In this document: positions 1 to 7,737 of the stretch, piece by piece
Layout: each line of letters begins with the position of its first letter
How positions within the stretch are numbered: position 1 is the stretch's first letter
Origin: Ignavibacteria bacterium
GTDB lineage: Bacteria > Bacteroidota > Ignavibacteria > Kapaibacteriales > Kapaibacteriaceae
NCBI GenBank assembly: GCA_016707005.1
Contig: JADJIQ010000005.1
Location: forward strand, 881,001-945,000
Direction: 5' to 3'
Length of the DNA: 64,000 nucleotides
Position numbers and translations under genes: made by a program
Notes under the pieces: generated by a model
What the model saw: only the letters and a program-made list of their open reading frames with translations
Told to the model about the DNA's origin: nothing
Database searches by the model: none

Positions 1-602
1 AACATCAACCTTAGGTTTCGCGGTGTTATCTACGTAGCGCAAGTGGTCGCCCACTCTACAGACAGGTCTAGCTCTTTGTACTTCTTCTGCATTGTGTGCG
101 TTTCTGTTGTGCGCATTGACACCCGTGTGGGTAATCGTTAGCAAGAGCAAGTGATTGTGGCGGTTGTACAGTAGGTGTTACTGTTAGGTTCCGCTTTGCA
201 GGGGATACCGCACGCAACTGACCACCGCATCTAGGGGTATTCTTATTAGCTAGTCCCAATGATAGATTGTAGATGTGATGATTAACAAGGCTATGCCGAG
301 TGGGAATGGCTAAGTGTAATGTGGTGGCTATAAGGTTCTGAGTATGTGAGGTGCGACGCGCGCAACAATCATCTGCCTAACCCATTTGTCGGATATTGGC
401 TTTCATTGGCATCTAAGCCCGACGGTTTTCGCATCGCTTTTCGTGATGGTATTGATTCTATCTTGGGAGCTGTCTGCATTGCTGCTCAGATATGTTGTGA
501 CATGGCATGCTAAAAGTAGGGTTGAATAGGTGTAGGATCCCGAGTATCACCGCACCAAGCGCCCCCTCTCCTCGCTCTGTAACGGCAGCATCGGCACGTG
601 GT
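1..602. other. no recognisable gene
   Basis: About 600 bases with no convincing open reading frame. The only ORFs are under 90 codons, lack family features and lie on conflicting strands. I see no tRNA-like cloverleaf, no tmRNA or RNase P core, and no 7-8 bp array like those found between other genes here. It could be the decayed end of a gene that starts outside the window, or the long leader of the delta-60 gene. I make no functional claim. Confidence 0.5.
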
Positions 603-655
603 CGTCGGGATTACTCCCGACGTGACACCGGGAGAGCAAGACTCCCGGCATGACC
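603..655. repeat. two small hairpin repeats upstream of the delta-60 gene
   Basis: Two adjacent perfect hairpins. CGTCGGGA (603-610) pairs with TCCCGACG (615-622) across a 4-base loop. CCGGGAG (628-634) pairs with CTCCCGG (642-648) across AGCAAGA. The second hairpin plus its tail (to 655) is almost identical to the 28-bp unit repeated ten times downstream of the next gene (2330-2609), so the gene is bracketed by one repeat family. Function unknown. Confidence 0.8.
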
Positions 656-751
656 AGATACCTAACTCTTCGATAGATTTGGCCAGTAAGAAACAGGCGT
701 CACTCAAAACGACCGCTTTGGAATACCACGGCGTATATAGGGGATCCGGCA

Positions 752-2323
752 ATGAAGTATTCTGCAATGACATTGATGCCGCTATTGTGCTCGTTCTTTG
801 TTGTTAGTGCCTGCCCCCTTCGTGCACAGGACGGAGTGCTTGATCCTACGTTCGACGGTGATGGTAGGGTTACGACCACGCTTGGCGTCTTTGATGATGT
901 TGCTCAGGCAATAGGTCTTCAGGAAGATGGAAAGATCGTCGTAGCAGGGAAGACATACCTGGTGGATCGGTACGCGTTCTTTGTTGCCCGGTACCTTCCG
1001 AACGGTACCCTGGACCCTTCGTTTGGGTTGGATGGTGTAACGGTTACCCCCATAGGTACCGGAAATGCCTTGGCTCATTCGCTGGCTATTCAGCCTAATG
1101 GTGCAATCGTAGTGTGTGGGGTGAGCACAGTAGATGGACGAGAGATGATGAGCCTTGCCCGATATGTGGCAAAAACAGGTCAACTAGATCCAAGCTTTGG
1201 CGATGGTGGTATCGTGGTAACCCCTGTTGGAAGTGGATGGTCATCAGGTCGCGGTGTAGCGATCCAGCCAAATGGGACTATTGTGGCCGTTGGCTATGCT
1301 CAAGTCGGCTCCGATGCACACTTTGCCATCGTGCGCTACGATCGTTTCGGAGTGCCAGATCCAACCTTTGGAGAAGCAGGAGTTGTCACCACGTCGTTTG
1401 GCCCTGGAACAGATATTGCCAATGCCGTGTACGTCATCAACGATGATGCAATTCTTGTGGTTGGCACTTCAGAACCAAATGGTGTTAATGCGGACGCCGT
1501 GCTGGCGAGATACAAGGGAAGTGGTGCTTTGGATGGAGCGTTCGGTGTGAACGGAATGAAGCGGATCGAACGAACTGGTACGTTTGACGAGTATGGTAAT
1601 GCGGTAGTCGTTACGCTAGAAGGGTTGATCGTCATTGCAACCAGCTCGAATAACCGATTCGAAGATTTCGTTGCTATCAGGCTTGCTCCCGATGGAACGC
1701 CTGATCCGGGTTTTGGATTGGGTGGTGTGGCCTCCACAGACATCGGTCCGATCGTGGAAGTTGGCGAAGCCTCTAGTGTATTCGTGCAGCCTGATGGAAA
1801 GGTCGTCACATCGGGTCTGCGAACGAGCGGCTCAGAGGTCAGCTTTGGTCTCGTACGCTACAATATCAACGGTACGATCGACGAAACGTTCGGCGATTCA
1901 GGAACGATCACAACAAGATTCGGATCCAGCAGCGACGAGATCTTTGCCTCGATCCTTCAACCAGATGGTAAGATCCTTGTTGCAGGGGGAAGTCACGACG
2001 GAACTCAGTCGCGTATTGCTCTTGCCCGCTACAACAACCCAAGCGTGTCTGGGCCCTCCACCGTGCACGATTCTCATGAGCGCACTATCGTTGTGAGCCC
2101 CAACCCAGCCACCACGCTCGTAAAGGTGCAGCTCAAATCGCCCCTTGCCAACCCCGAGATCAAGCTCCTTGATCTGATGGGTGAGAGGGGGCAAGTACAC
2201 ACCACGATCGACGGCGTGCAGGTCACAGTCAACACCACAAACCTTGCGCCAGGCACGTACCTGCTCCACATCGCAGATGCCGATGGCATCGTTGCTGTTA
2301 GCCCTGTCGTGATCGTCCGGTGA
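752..2323 (+). CDS. delta-60 repeat protein with T9SS C-terminal sorting domain
   Basis: A 523-residue secreted protein. Residues 1-25 are a signal peptide ending near CPLRAQ. About seven copies of the delta-60 repeat (TIGR02608 type) follow from residue 29 to about 430, each pairing an 'LDPSFG.dGvv' turn with a 'l.pDGkivv.G' strand; such repeats are thought to fold into a beta-propeller-like solenoid. The last 85 residues, starting near VVSPNPA and ending in VVIVR, are a Por/T9SS type A sorting domain, so the protein is predicted to cross the outer membrane and be surface-attached or released. The ligand or role is unknown. It stands alone and is bracketed by hairpin repeats (603-655 and 2330-2609). 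The ATG follows AGGGGATCC, a weak ribosome-binding site. The family call is firm; the function is not. Confidence 0.9.
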   Translation: MKYSAMTLMPLLCSFFVVSACPLRAQDGVLDPTFDGDGRVTTTLGVFDDVAQAIGLQEDGKIVVAGKTYLVDRYAFFVARYLPNGTLDPSFGLDGVTVTPIGTGNALAHSLAIQPNGAIVVCGVSTVDGREMMSLARYVAKTGQLDPSFGDGGIVVTPVGSGWSSGRGVAIQPNGTIVAVGYAQVGSDAHFAIVRYDRFGVPDPTFGEAGVVTTSFGPGTDIANAVYVINDDAILVVGTSEPNGVNADAVLARYKGSGALDGAFGVNGMKRIERTGTFDEYGNAVVVTLEGLIVIATSSNNRFEDFVAIRLAPDGTPDPGFGLGGVASTDIGPIVEVGEASSVFVQPDGKVVTSGLRTSGSEVSFGLVRYNINGTIDETFGDSGTITTRFGSSSDEIFASILQPDGKILVAGGSHDGTQSRIALARYNNPSVSGPSTVHDSHERTIVVSPNPATTLVKVQLKSPLANPEIKLLDLMGERGQVHTTIDGVQVTVNTTNLAPGTYLLHIADADGIVAVSPVVIVR

Positions 2324-2329
2324 TCTTTG

Positions 2330-2609
2330 CCGGGAGAGTAAGACACCGGGAGTGACGCCGGGAGAGTAAGACCCCGGGAGTGACGCCGGGAGAGTAAGAC
2401 CCCGGGAGTGACGCCGGGAGAGTAAGACGCCGGGAGTGACGCTGGGAGAGTAAGACTCCGGGAGTGACGCCGGGAGAGTAAGACGCCGGGAGTGACGCCG
2501 GGAGAGTAAGACTCCCGGCATGACTCCGGGAGAGTAAGACTCCCGACATGACTCCGGGAGAGTAAGACACCCGGCATGACTCCGGGAGAGTAAGACTCCC
2601 GACGTGATA
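2330..2609. repeat. tandem array of ten 28-bp hairpin-like units
   Basis: Ten contiguous 28-bp units start 7 bp after the delta-60 stop codon. All share the left half CCGGGAGAGTAAGAC (one C-to-T change in unit 5). Units 1-6 continue with nCCGGGAGTGACG, so the arm is repeated in direct orientation. Units 7-10 continue with CTCCCGGCATGACT-like sequence, so the arm is inverted and each unit can fold as a 6-7 bp hairpin. There are no spacers, so this is not a CRISPR array. A unit of the second type also sits upstream of the gene (628-655). Reading frames stay open across the array on the - strand only because it is repetitive. Confidence 0.95.
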
Positions 2610-2631
2610 GCAGCCCCCCCCCATAAAACGC

Positions 2632-2658
2632 AAAAGCCCCGTCTTGCGACGAGGCCTT
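2632..2658 (-). terminator. intrinsic terminator of tRNA-Glu
   Basis: On the - strand AAGGCCTCGTC-GCAA-GACGGGGCTTTT forms a GC-rich stem with a GCAA tetraloop followed by a T-rich tract. It lies 8 bases downstream of the tRNA-Glu 3' end and is the expected Rho-independent terminator of that transcript. Confidence 0.8.
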
Positions 2659-2665
2659 GAATGAG

Positions 2666-2737
2666 TACACCGTACGGGAATTGAACCCGTGTTACCGCTG
2701 TGAAAGAGCGGTGTCCTAACCCCTAGACGAACGGTGC
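2666..2737 (-). tRNA. tRNA-Glu(TTC)
   Basis: A 72-base cloverleaf on the - strand. The acceptor GCACCGT pairs with ACGGTGT. The anticodon stem CCGCT/AGCGG encloses the loop CTTTCAC, giving anticodon TTC. The T arm contains the GGTTCAATTCC core. No CCA is encoded. It is followed by an intrinsic terminator at 2632-2658 and is divergent from coaE. Confidence 0.95.
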
Positions 2738-2772
2738 GTCTGGTAAAGAGAGCCACAAATATAGGAAAAGAT

Positions 2773-2897
2773 TGAGATACGGAGATATGGAGTTACCTAG
2801 TTACGAGGTTACAAGGTTACGGGGTTACTGGCTGACGTTATCTTTGTGCGTAACTCCGTAACCCAGTAACCCCGTAACCCCTTAACCAAGTAACTCT
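2773..2897. repeat. inverted pair of GTTAC-type octamer arrays
   Basis: The stretch between tRNA-Glu and coaE has G-rich octamer-like repeats (GGTTACGGGGTTACTGG and relatives, about 2790-2831). After a short loop these are followed by their complement (CCAGTAACCCCGTAACCCC, about 2863-2881) and further GTAACnnn units up to 2897. The two arms could form a long hairpin. They belong to the family of 7-8 bp arrays seen at 4268, 5622, 7091, 15566, 26717 and 48585. Confidence 0.8.
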
Positions 2898-2903
2898 CTT
2901 TAT

Positions 2904-3545
2904 ATGAAACTCATCGGCATCACGGGCGGGATCGGTACGGGGAAGTCCACGGTGGTGGAGATCCTGCAAAAAAGGGGCTGGAAGGTCTATGCGTCTGATG
3001 CTACGGCAAAGGAGATCATGGCTTCCGACGCGGTGGTTAGGGCGGAGCTGAAGGAGGCGTTTGGTGAGGAAGTCCTTACGCCGGAAGGGGTTAACGCGAA
3101 GGTGCTGTCGGGGTTGGTGTTTGGGGGGTCGACGGAACACCATCATAGGCTGACAACTCTAAACCGGATCGTCCACCCGCGGGTGCTGGATGCACACCTG
3201 GCCACGATCGAGGCTGAACGGGAAAAGGGGACGCCCCTTATGGCCATCGAATCGGCTCTGTTGTTCGAAGTGGAGCTGGAAGAGGGGTTCGACTGGGTAG
3301 TGGTGGTAGATGCCCCGGAAGAGGTCTGCATCGATCGGGTGGTGAAACGCTCGGGTGCCTCGCCCGATGAGGTGAAACGCCGTATGAGCGAACAAATGTC
3401 GATGGAAGAAAAACGCGGATTGGCGGATTTCGTGATCGATAATGGCGGATCGTACGAAGATCTGGAGGGGGCTGTGGGGCTGGTTGCAATGATCTTGGAA
3501 TCGTTCCCCGACCCTGACTCAGAAGAAGCCCCTTCAGAAGATTGA
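2904..3545 (+). CDS. coaE: dephospho-CoA kinase
   Basis: A 213-residue cytoplasmic enzyme for the last step of coenzyme A synthesis: ATP-dependent phosphorylation of the ribose 3'-hydroxyl of dephospho-CoA. The Walker A loop GGIGTGKS is at residues 7-14. The family's 'YASDATAKE' segment follows at about residues 29-37 (canonical enzymes have D-x-D/I here), and the lid region has the expected ESALLFE and VVVDAPEE strands. The C-terminal tail is acidic (DPDSEEAPSED). Length is typical. The ATG follows the octamer array with no Shine-Dalgarno sequence. An AGCCCCTT octamer lies at 3527-3534, just before the stop. The gene leads a run of + strand housekeeping genes that do not form an evident pathway. 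Confidence 0.95.
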   Translation: MKLIGITGGIGTGKSTVVEILQKRGWKVYASDATAKEIMASDAVVRAELKEAFGEEVLTPEGVNAKVLSGLVFGGSTEHHHRLTTLNRIVHPRVLDAHLATIEAEREKGTPLMAIESALLFEVELEEGFDWVVVVDAPEEVCIDRVVKRSGASPDEVKRRMSEQMSMEEKRGLADFVIDNGGSYEDLEGAVGLVAMILESFPDPDSEEAPSED

Positions 3546-3593
3546 ACAAGTATCTGTTCACACTTGAGAACGCAGGCATTCGTCGTAGTTCCG

Positions 3594-3601
3594 TAGGTTT
3601 G
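3594..3601 (+). promoter_or_regulatory. possible -7 box for trxA
   Basis: TAGGTTTG fits the Bacteroidota -7 consensus TAnnTTTG exactly and lies 47 bases before the trxA start, in the gap after coaE. I found no clear TTTG -33 element at 19-20 bases upstream, so support is moderate. The same octamer precedes the genes at 17561-18268, 30902-32071 and 38015-38830. Confidence 0.35.
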
Positions 3602-3648
3602 CACCACTGCAAACGTTTCAAGATTCTTCGTCTCAGGAACCACGCCTC

Positions 3649-3972
3649 ATGGCACAACCAACGCATCTCACTGACGATTCTTTCACCACCGAGATCAATG
3701 CCGGTAAGGTTGTTCTCGTTGATTTTTGGGCCGCCTGGTGCGGACCATGCCGCGCGATCGCTCCAATCATGGATGAGCTCGCCGGTGAATATGACGGACG
3801 CGCTACCATCGCAAAGGTGGACGTAGATAACAACCCACGCGTTGCTATGGAATTCGGCATCCGCTCGATCCCAGCCCTGCTCATCTTCAAGGGCGGTAAG
3901 GTTGTTGACACGATCGTCGGCGCCGTACCAAAGGCCTATATCACAGAAAAGCTCAACGCTCAACTGAACTGA
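3649..3972 (+). CDS. trxA: thioredoxin
   Basis: A 107-residue classical thioredoxin, the cytoplasmic disulfide reductase that passes electrons from thioredoxin reductase to ribonucleotide reductase, peroxidases and others. The redox motif WCGPC is at residues 30-34 within FWAAWCGPCR, and the cis-proline sits in SIPALLIF near residue 75. There is no signal peptide. Length and fold pattern match E. coli TrxA. It ends 2 bases before the pterin dehydratase gene, so the two are probably co-transcribed. A TAGGTTTG box at 3594-3601 may be its promoter. Confidence 0.95.
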   Translation: MAQPTHLTDDSFTTEINAGKVVLVDFWAAWCGPCRAIAPIMDELAGEYDGRATIAKVDVDNNPRVAMEFGIRSIPALLIFKGGKVVDTIVGAVPKAYITEKLNAQLN

Positions 3973-3974
3973 TC

Positions 3975-4280
3975 ATGGCACGCCCCGCACCATTGAGCGA
4001 GGTTGAACTCTCTGAACATCTGATCGACATTCCACTGTGGCGCCTTGACGGCGCCACTCTTGTTCGTGAGATGCCTACCTCTGATTTTGCAGCCGCCATC
4101 GGTCTGGTGAACGCCATCGCCCTGCTCGCAGAAAAGATGGACCACCACCCCGATATCCTTGTCTATGGCTGGAATAAGTTGCGCATCACTGTCTCCACTC
4201 ATGATCAAGGGGCTTTGACGATTTTGGATGTGAGGCTGGCAAAACAGATCGACGCTCTCAGAATTCAGAATAGCGAATAG
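3975..4280 (+). CDS. 4a-hydroxytetrahydrobiopterin dehydratase (PCD/DCoH family)
   Basis: A 101-residue PCD/DCoH-family protein that dehydrates 4a-hydroxytetrahydropterin; the family also acts in pterin recycling for aromatic hydroxylases or molybdopterin enzymes. The family signature EKMDHHPD...YGWNKL...THD is present at about residues 54-78, including the two active-site histidines. The start lies 2 bases after the trxA stop. The last residues (NSE) are encoded by the first units of a GAATAGC heptamer array, so the C-terminus has been shaped by the repeat. No aromatic hydroxylase is visible in the window, so the physiological substrate is uncertain. Confidence 0.9.
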   Translation: MARPAPLSEVELSEHLIDIPLWRLDGATLVREMPTSDFAAAIGLVNAIALLAEKMDHHPDILVYGWNKLRITVSTHDQGALTILDVRLAKQIDALRIQNSE

Positions 4281-4341
4281 CGAATAGCGAATTCGTAACC
4301 CTGTAACCCTGTAACCCCGTAACCCCGTAACCCCGTAACTA
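4268..4341. repeat. AATAGCG heptamer and GTAACCCC octamer array
   Basis: Three AATAGCG heptamers run across the phhB-like stop codon. Five to six octamers of the form GTAACCC[T/C] follow, ending 2 bases before the eno start codon. This leaves no room for a conventional ribosome-binding site, so eno translation or its promoter must work through or despite the array. Member of the intergenic 7-8 bp array family. Confidence 0.9.
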
Positions 4342-4343
4342 CC

Positions 4344-5621
4344 ATGAGCAACATAACCGATGTCTTTGCCCGGGAGATCCTCGATTCACGAGGAAACCCA
4401 ACCATTGAAGTAGATGTGATCCTGGAAGACGGATCGTTTGGACGTGCGGCTGTGCCGTCAGGTGCAAGCACGGGTGAACACGAGGCTGTGGAGCTGCGTG
4501 ATGGTGACGCAGCACGGTACGGCGGAAAGGGTGTAAAGAACGCAGTAGAGAATGTTGATGGTGAGATCTCTGAAGCGTTGATCGGCATGGATGCCTCGGA
4601 TCAACGTCAGATCGATAGGATCCTGATCGACCTCGATGGCACGGAGAATAAGGCCAGACTCGGCGCCAATGCGCTGTTGGGTGCGTCGATGGCCGTTGCC
4701 AAAGCTGCAGCGGAGTTCCATGGACTGCCGCTCTTCCGTTACCTCGGTGGTGTACGGTCAACGCTGCTGCCAACACCAATGATGAACATCCTCAATGGTG
4801 GACGTCACGCCGATAACAACGTCGATATCCAAGAGTTCATGGTGATGCCGGTTGGCGCTGAGACCTTCTCCGAGGCCGTTCGTATGGGCACCGAAACCTA
4901 TCACGCTCTCAAGGGTGTGTTGAAGGCTAAGGGGCTCAACACCAGCATCGGTGATGAAGGTGGGTTTGCCCCCTCCCTCGCCTCAAACGAACAAGCGCTG
5001 GATGTGATCATGGAGGCAATTCATAAAGCCGGTTATAAAGCTGGTGAGGATATTGTTCTTGCCCTTGACGTTGCTGCGAGCGAGATGGTGAAGGACGGCG
5101 GATATGTGATGTATAAGTCGACGCAGGAGAAACTCTCCACTGCACAGATGGTGGACTGGTATGCAAAGCTTGTGGAGACGTATCCAATCGTGAGCATCGA
5201 GGACGGCATGGGCGAGAACGACTGGGAAGGATGGAAGGCACTGACCGACGCAATTGGTGAGAAGGTACAGCTGGTGGGCGACGATCTCTTCGTCACCAAC
5301 GTTAGCTTCCTTGCACGTGGCATTGCCGAAGGTGTTGCCAACTCCATCCTCGTAAAGGTGAACCAGATCGGAACGCTGACCGAGACGTTTGATGCTGTTG
5401 CCATGGCGCAGCGATATGGCTATTCCGCTATTCTCTCGCACCGGTCGGGTGAGACGGAAGATGCCACCATCGCAGACCTAGCCGTAGCCCTCAGCGCCGG
5501 ACAGATCAAGACAGGAGCCCCTTGTCGCACAGACCGCGTTGCCAAATACAACCAACTGCTCCGCATCGAACAAATGCTGGGCGAAGACGCCGAATACGCC
5601 GGCGACACGACGATCGCGTAG
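4344..5621 (+). CDS. eno: enolase (phosphopyruvate hydratase)
   Basis: A 425-residue glycolytic enzyme that interconverts 2-phosphoglycerate and phosphoenolpyruvate in the cytoplasm. It carries the N-terminal EILDSRGNPT motif, the SGASTGEHEA loop, the NILNGGRHADNN segment, the Mg-binding SIEDGMGE and GDDLFVTN stretches, the ILVKVNQIGTLTET signature and SHRSGETED near the C-terminus. Length is standard. It is followed by an octamer array and then the phosphohexomutase gene. Pyruvate kinase, the next glycolytic step, is encoded separately at 36530-38002. It contains AAGGGGCT (4929) and AGCCCCTT (5516). Confidence 0.98.
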   Translation: MSNITDVFAREILDSRGNPTIEVDVILEDGSFGRAAVPSGASTGEHEAVELRDGDAARYGGKGVKNAVENVDGEISEALIGMDASDQRQIDRILIDLDGTENKARLGANALLGASMAVAKAAAEFHGLPLFRYLGGVRSTLLPTPMMNILNGGRHADNNVDIQEFMVMPVGAETFSEAVRMGTETYHALKGVLKAKGLNTSIGDEGGFAPSLASNEQALDVIMEAIHKAGYKAGEDIVLALDVAASEMVKDGGYVMYKSTQEKLSTAQMVDWYAKLVETYPIVSIEDGMGENDWEGWKALTDAIGEKVQLVGDDLFVTNVSFLARGIAEGVANSILVKVNQIGTLTETFDAVAMAQRYGYSAILSHRSGETEDATIADLAVALSAGQIKTGAPCRTDRVAKYNQLLRIEQMLGEDAEYAGDTTIA

Positions 5622-5680
5622 CTCCGTATCTCTGTATCTCCGTATCTCCGTATCTCCGTAACTCCGTAACTGAGTAACTG
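5622..5680. repeat. GTATCTCC/GTAACTCC octamer array
   Basis: About seven 8-bp units of the form GTATCTCC or GTAACTCC fill the whole gap between eno and the phosphohexomutase gene, ending 2 bases before its ATG. The word differs from neighbouring arrays, but the 8-bp period and the GTA start are the same. Confidence 0.9.
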
Positions 5681-5682
5681 CA

Positions 5683-7086
5683 ATGCATAACATCGTCTTT
5701 GGAACCGACGGCTGGCGTGGCCTCATCGCGCGTGACTATACGTTCGAAAACCTTGGGCTTGTGGCTCATGCAACAGCACGGTATGTAAAGAAGCTTAAGG
5801 CGAAGGGGGCTTCTGTTGTTGTGGGGCATGATACGCGATTCCTCTCGCGTGAGTTTGCTATCGAGACGTCGCGCATCCTTGCGTCGTACGGCATTACGGT
5901 GCATCTCACCGATACGTTCTCCAGCACTCCGCAGGTTTCGTTCCACACGCTGAAGAAGAAGGCGCAGATCGGCATCGTTATCACTGCGTCTCACAACCCT
6001 GCTGAATACAACGGCTTCAAGGTAAAGGCCTCATTCGGCGGTCCGGCTCTCCCGGAACAGATCGCCAAGATCGAGAAGGAGCTTGCTGCGCTCAAGGGCA
6101 AGGCACCAAAAGCGAACGTTGATACTCTCGATGCCTATCTCGCAAAAAAGACAATCAAGCTGTTCGACGCGAAGGAAGCCTACATTAGCTATCTGAAGAA
6201 GAAGATCGATTTCGATCTCATCATGAAGAGCGGTGTGAAGCTTGTTTATGACCCGATGCATGGTGCGGGTATCGATTTCATGCACCGCATTCTTCCTGGG
6301 GTGTTCGAGATCCACGGCGACTACAATCCGTCCTTCGGAGAAGTAGATCATCCGGAACCGATCGCAGAATGTCTCCTTCCACTCTCAGCTGCCGTTCGGA
6401 AGAAGAAGGCTGATATGGGGCTTGCCACGGACGGTGATGCTGACCGACTCGGCGCAGTGGACCATACCGGAGCCTATGTTGATCCGCATAGGATCTTTGT
6501 TCTTCTGATGAAGTATCTCTACGAGGATAAGAAGCGCAAGGGTGCTGTTGTGAAGACGGTGTCTCTATCCTCTATGGTGAACTTGTATTGCGAGAAGAAC
6601 AAGATCAAGCTCCATGAAACACCTGTTGGGTTTAAGCATGTAGCAAAACTTATGTCCGAGGAAAAGATCATCATCGGTGGCGAAGAATCGGGCGGACTTG
6701 GCACCTCACTTCATATCCCTGAACGCGACGGCGTCTTCAATGGCCTTCTCCTTCTGGAAATGATGGCCACAAAGAAGAAGTCCCTCAAACAGCTATGCGA
6801 TGACCTGGATGTTGAATTCGGTACACATCGCTATCGCCGCCATGATGTGCGCGTTACTGAACAACGCAAGAAGTCGCTCCTAGCAGCACTTGCAAAGAAG
6901 CCAATGACCATCGGAAACCACAAGGTCCTGCGCATCGACACAAAGGACGGCTTCAAATTCTACGTAGAGAATGGCTGGCTTCTTGTGCGTACGTCTGGCA
7001 CAGAACCACTCATCAGATTCTACGCAGAAGCAAACTCACTCGAAGTGGTAGATGAGCTTCTCAATGCTGCTCTGGTGATGAAATGA
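5683..7086 (+). CDS. phosphoglucomutase/phosphomannomutase
   Basis: A 467-residue alpha-D-phosphohexomutase that moves phosphate between the C1 and C6 hydroxyls of glucose, mannose or related sugars through a phosphoserine. The active-site loop ITASHNPAEYNG places the serine at residue 103. The metal loop DGDADR is at 250-255, the sugar-binding loop GGEESGG at 332-338, and the phosphate-binding RTSGTEP near 440. The short metal loop and GGEESGG fit the bacterial PgcA/phosphomannomutase branch; the preferred sugar cannot be told from sequence. Following eno, it fits supply of sugar nucleotides for the envelope. There is no Shine-Dalgarno sequence; an octamer array abuts the ATG. Confidence 0.93.
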   Translation: MHNIVFGTDGWRGLIARDYTFENLGLVAHATARYVKKLKAKGASVVVGHDTRFLSREFAIETSRILASYGITVHLTDTFSSTPQVSFHTLKKKAQIGIVITASHNPAEYNGFKVKASFGGPALPEQIAKIEKELAALKGKAPKANVDTLDAYLAKKTIKLFDAKEAYISYLKKKIDFDLIMKSGVKLVYDPMHGAGIDFMHRILPGVFEIHGDYNPSFGEVDHPEPIAECLLPLSAAVRKKKADMGLATDGDADRLGAVDHTGAYVDPHRIFVLLMKYLYEDKKRKGAVVKTVSLSSMVNLYCEKNKIKLHETPVGFKHVAKLMSEEKIIIGGEESGGLGTSLHIPERDGVFNGLLLLEMMATKKKSLKQLCDDLDVEFGTHRYRRHDVRVTEQRKKSLLAALAKKPMTIGNHKVLRIDTKDGFKFYVENGWLLVRTSGTEPLIRFYAEANSLEVVDELLNAALVMK

Positions 7087-7090
7087 CAAG

Positions 7091-7206
7091 TGACTGGTTA
7101 CTGGTTACTAGTTACTAGTTACTGGTTACTAGTTACTAGTTACTAGTTACTAATGACAACACTTCGACTTCGCTCAGTGTGACTCCCCGTCATTAGTCAT
7201 TAGTAA
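7091..7206. repeat. GTTACTA heptamer array with internal hairpin and inverted arm
   Basis: Eight to nine heptamers of (G/A)GTTACT lie between the convergent phosphohexomutase and rmlC-like genes. A small hairpin (ACACT...AGTGT around CTTCGACTTCGCTC, 7159-7180) follows, then GTCATTAGT/AATTAGT units that are inverted relative to the first arm. The arrangement could fold as a long hairpin and end transcription from both sides. Confidence 0.85.
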
Positions 7207-7737
7207 TTAGTAATTAAGAGGCTGTGCATTACGGTCCTTCTCGCTCATCACCGGATCATCAATAAGCCAGCGGATGCCGAGTGAGGGATCGAGTGCATTG
7301 ATAGCCCCTTCCCCAGAAGGATTGTAGAGGGCTGTGCATTTGTACGAAACATCTGCTTCTTCGCTGAGGACGGCAAAGCCATTGGCAAAGCCGGGTGGGA
7401 TCCAGACGACGCGACCGTTTTTGTCGGAGACGTCGATGCTCACGTGTTTGCCGTAGGTAGCAGAACCTTTGCGGATGTCGATCTCTACGAGTTGTATCTG
7501 ACCGCGTACAACTCTCAGCATCTTCCCCATGGGCTCGATGTTTTGAAAGTGCATGCCACGCAACACGCCATAGGTAGAGCGTGAGTGGTTGTCTTGCACG
7601 AAGTCAGTAGGAATGCCATATCGTAGACACATGTCTGCACGATAGGTCTCTTCGAAATAACCACGGTGATCATTGAATCTCTCCGGACGGAGAACCATCA
7701 CTGCATCGAAGATCACCTCTTCAAGCATCAAGGGCAT
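7207..7737 (-). CDS. rfbC: dTDP-4-dehydrorhamnose 3,5-epimerase-like protein
   Basis: A 176-residue RmlC-family cupin, predicted to epimerise C3 and C5 of dTDP-4-keto-6-deoxyglucose on the way to dTDP-rhamnose. It shows the ERFNDHRGYFEET start of the fold, the catalytic histidine region QDNHSRSTYGVLRGMHFQ, and the late WIPPGFANGF and YKCTALYNPSGE segments. I place the start at MPLMLEE, because the longer reading frame upstream lies inside pdxB; this gives a 17-bp overlap with pdxB and the usual RmlC length. MLEE at 7728 is possible. No rmlA, rmlB or rmlD gene is in the window. Confidence 0.9.
   Translation of the reverse strand: MPLMLEEVIFDAVMVLRPERFNDHRGYFEETYRADMCLRYGIPTDFVQDNHSRSTYGVLRGMHFQNIEPMGKMLRVVRGQIQLVEIDIRKGSATYGKHVSIDVSDKNGRVVWIPPGFANGFAVLSEEADVSYKCTALYNPSGEGAINALDPSLGIRWLIDDPVMSEKDRNAQPLNY

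Noticed and set aside
1..602. Small ORFs of 60-90 codons as genes
   Set aside because: No start signals, no conserved motifs, and both strands conflict.
2330..2609. CRISPR array
   Set aside because: The units are contiguous with no unique spacers, the repeats diverge at one end, and no cas genes are present.
1898..2756. Overlapping - strand open frames with repeating SYSPGVTPGVLLSRRHS-like protein
   Set aside because: All frames are open because the 28-bp unit lacks stops; the period is not a multiple of three, and the frames overlap a T9SS gene and a tRNA.
3238..3963. 241-codon - strand frame opposite coaE and trxA
   Set aside because: Opposite two well-conserved enzymes; composition is that of a shadow frame.
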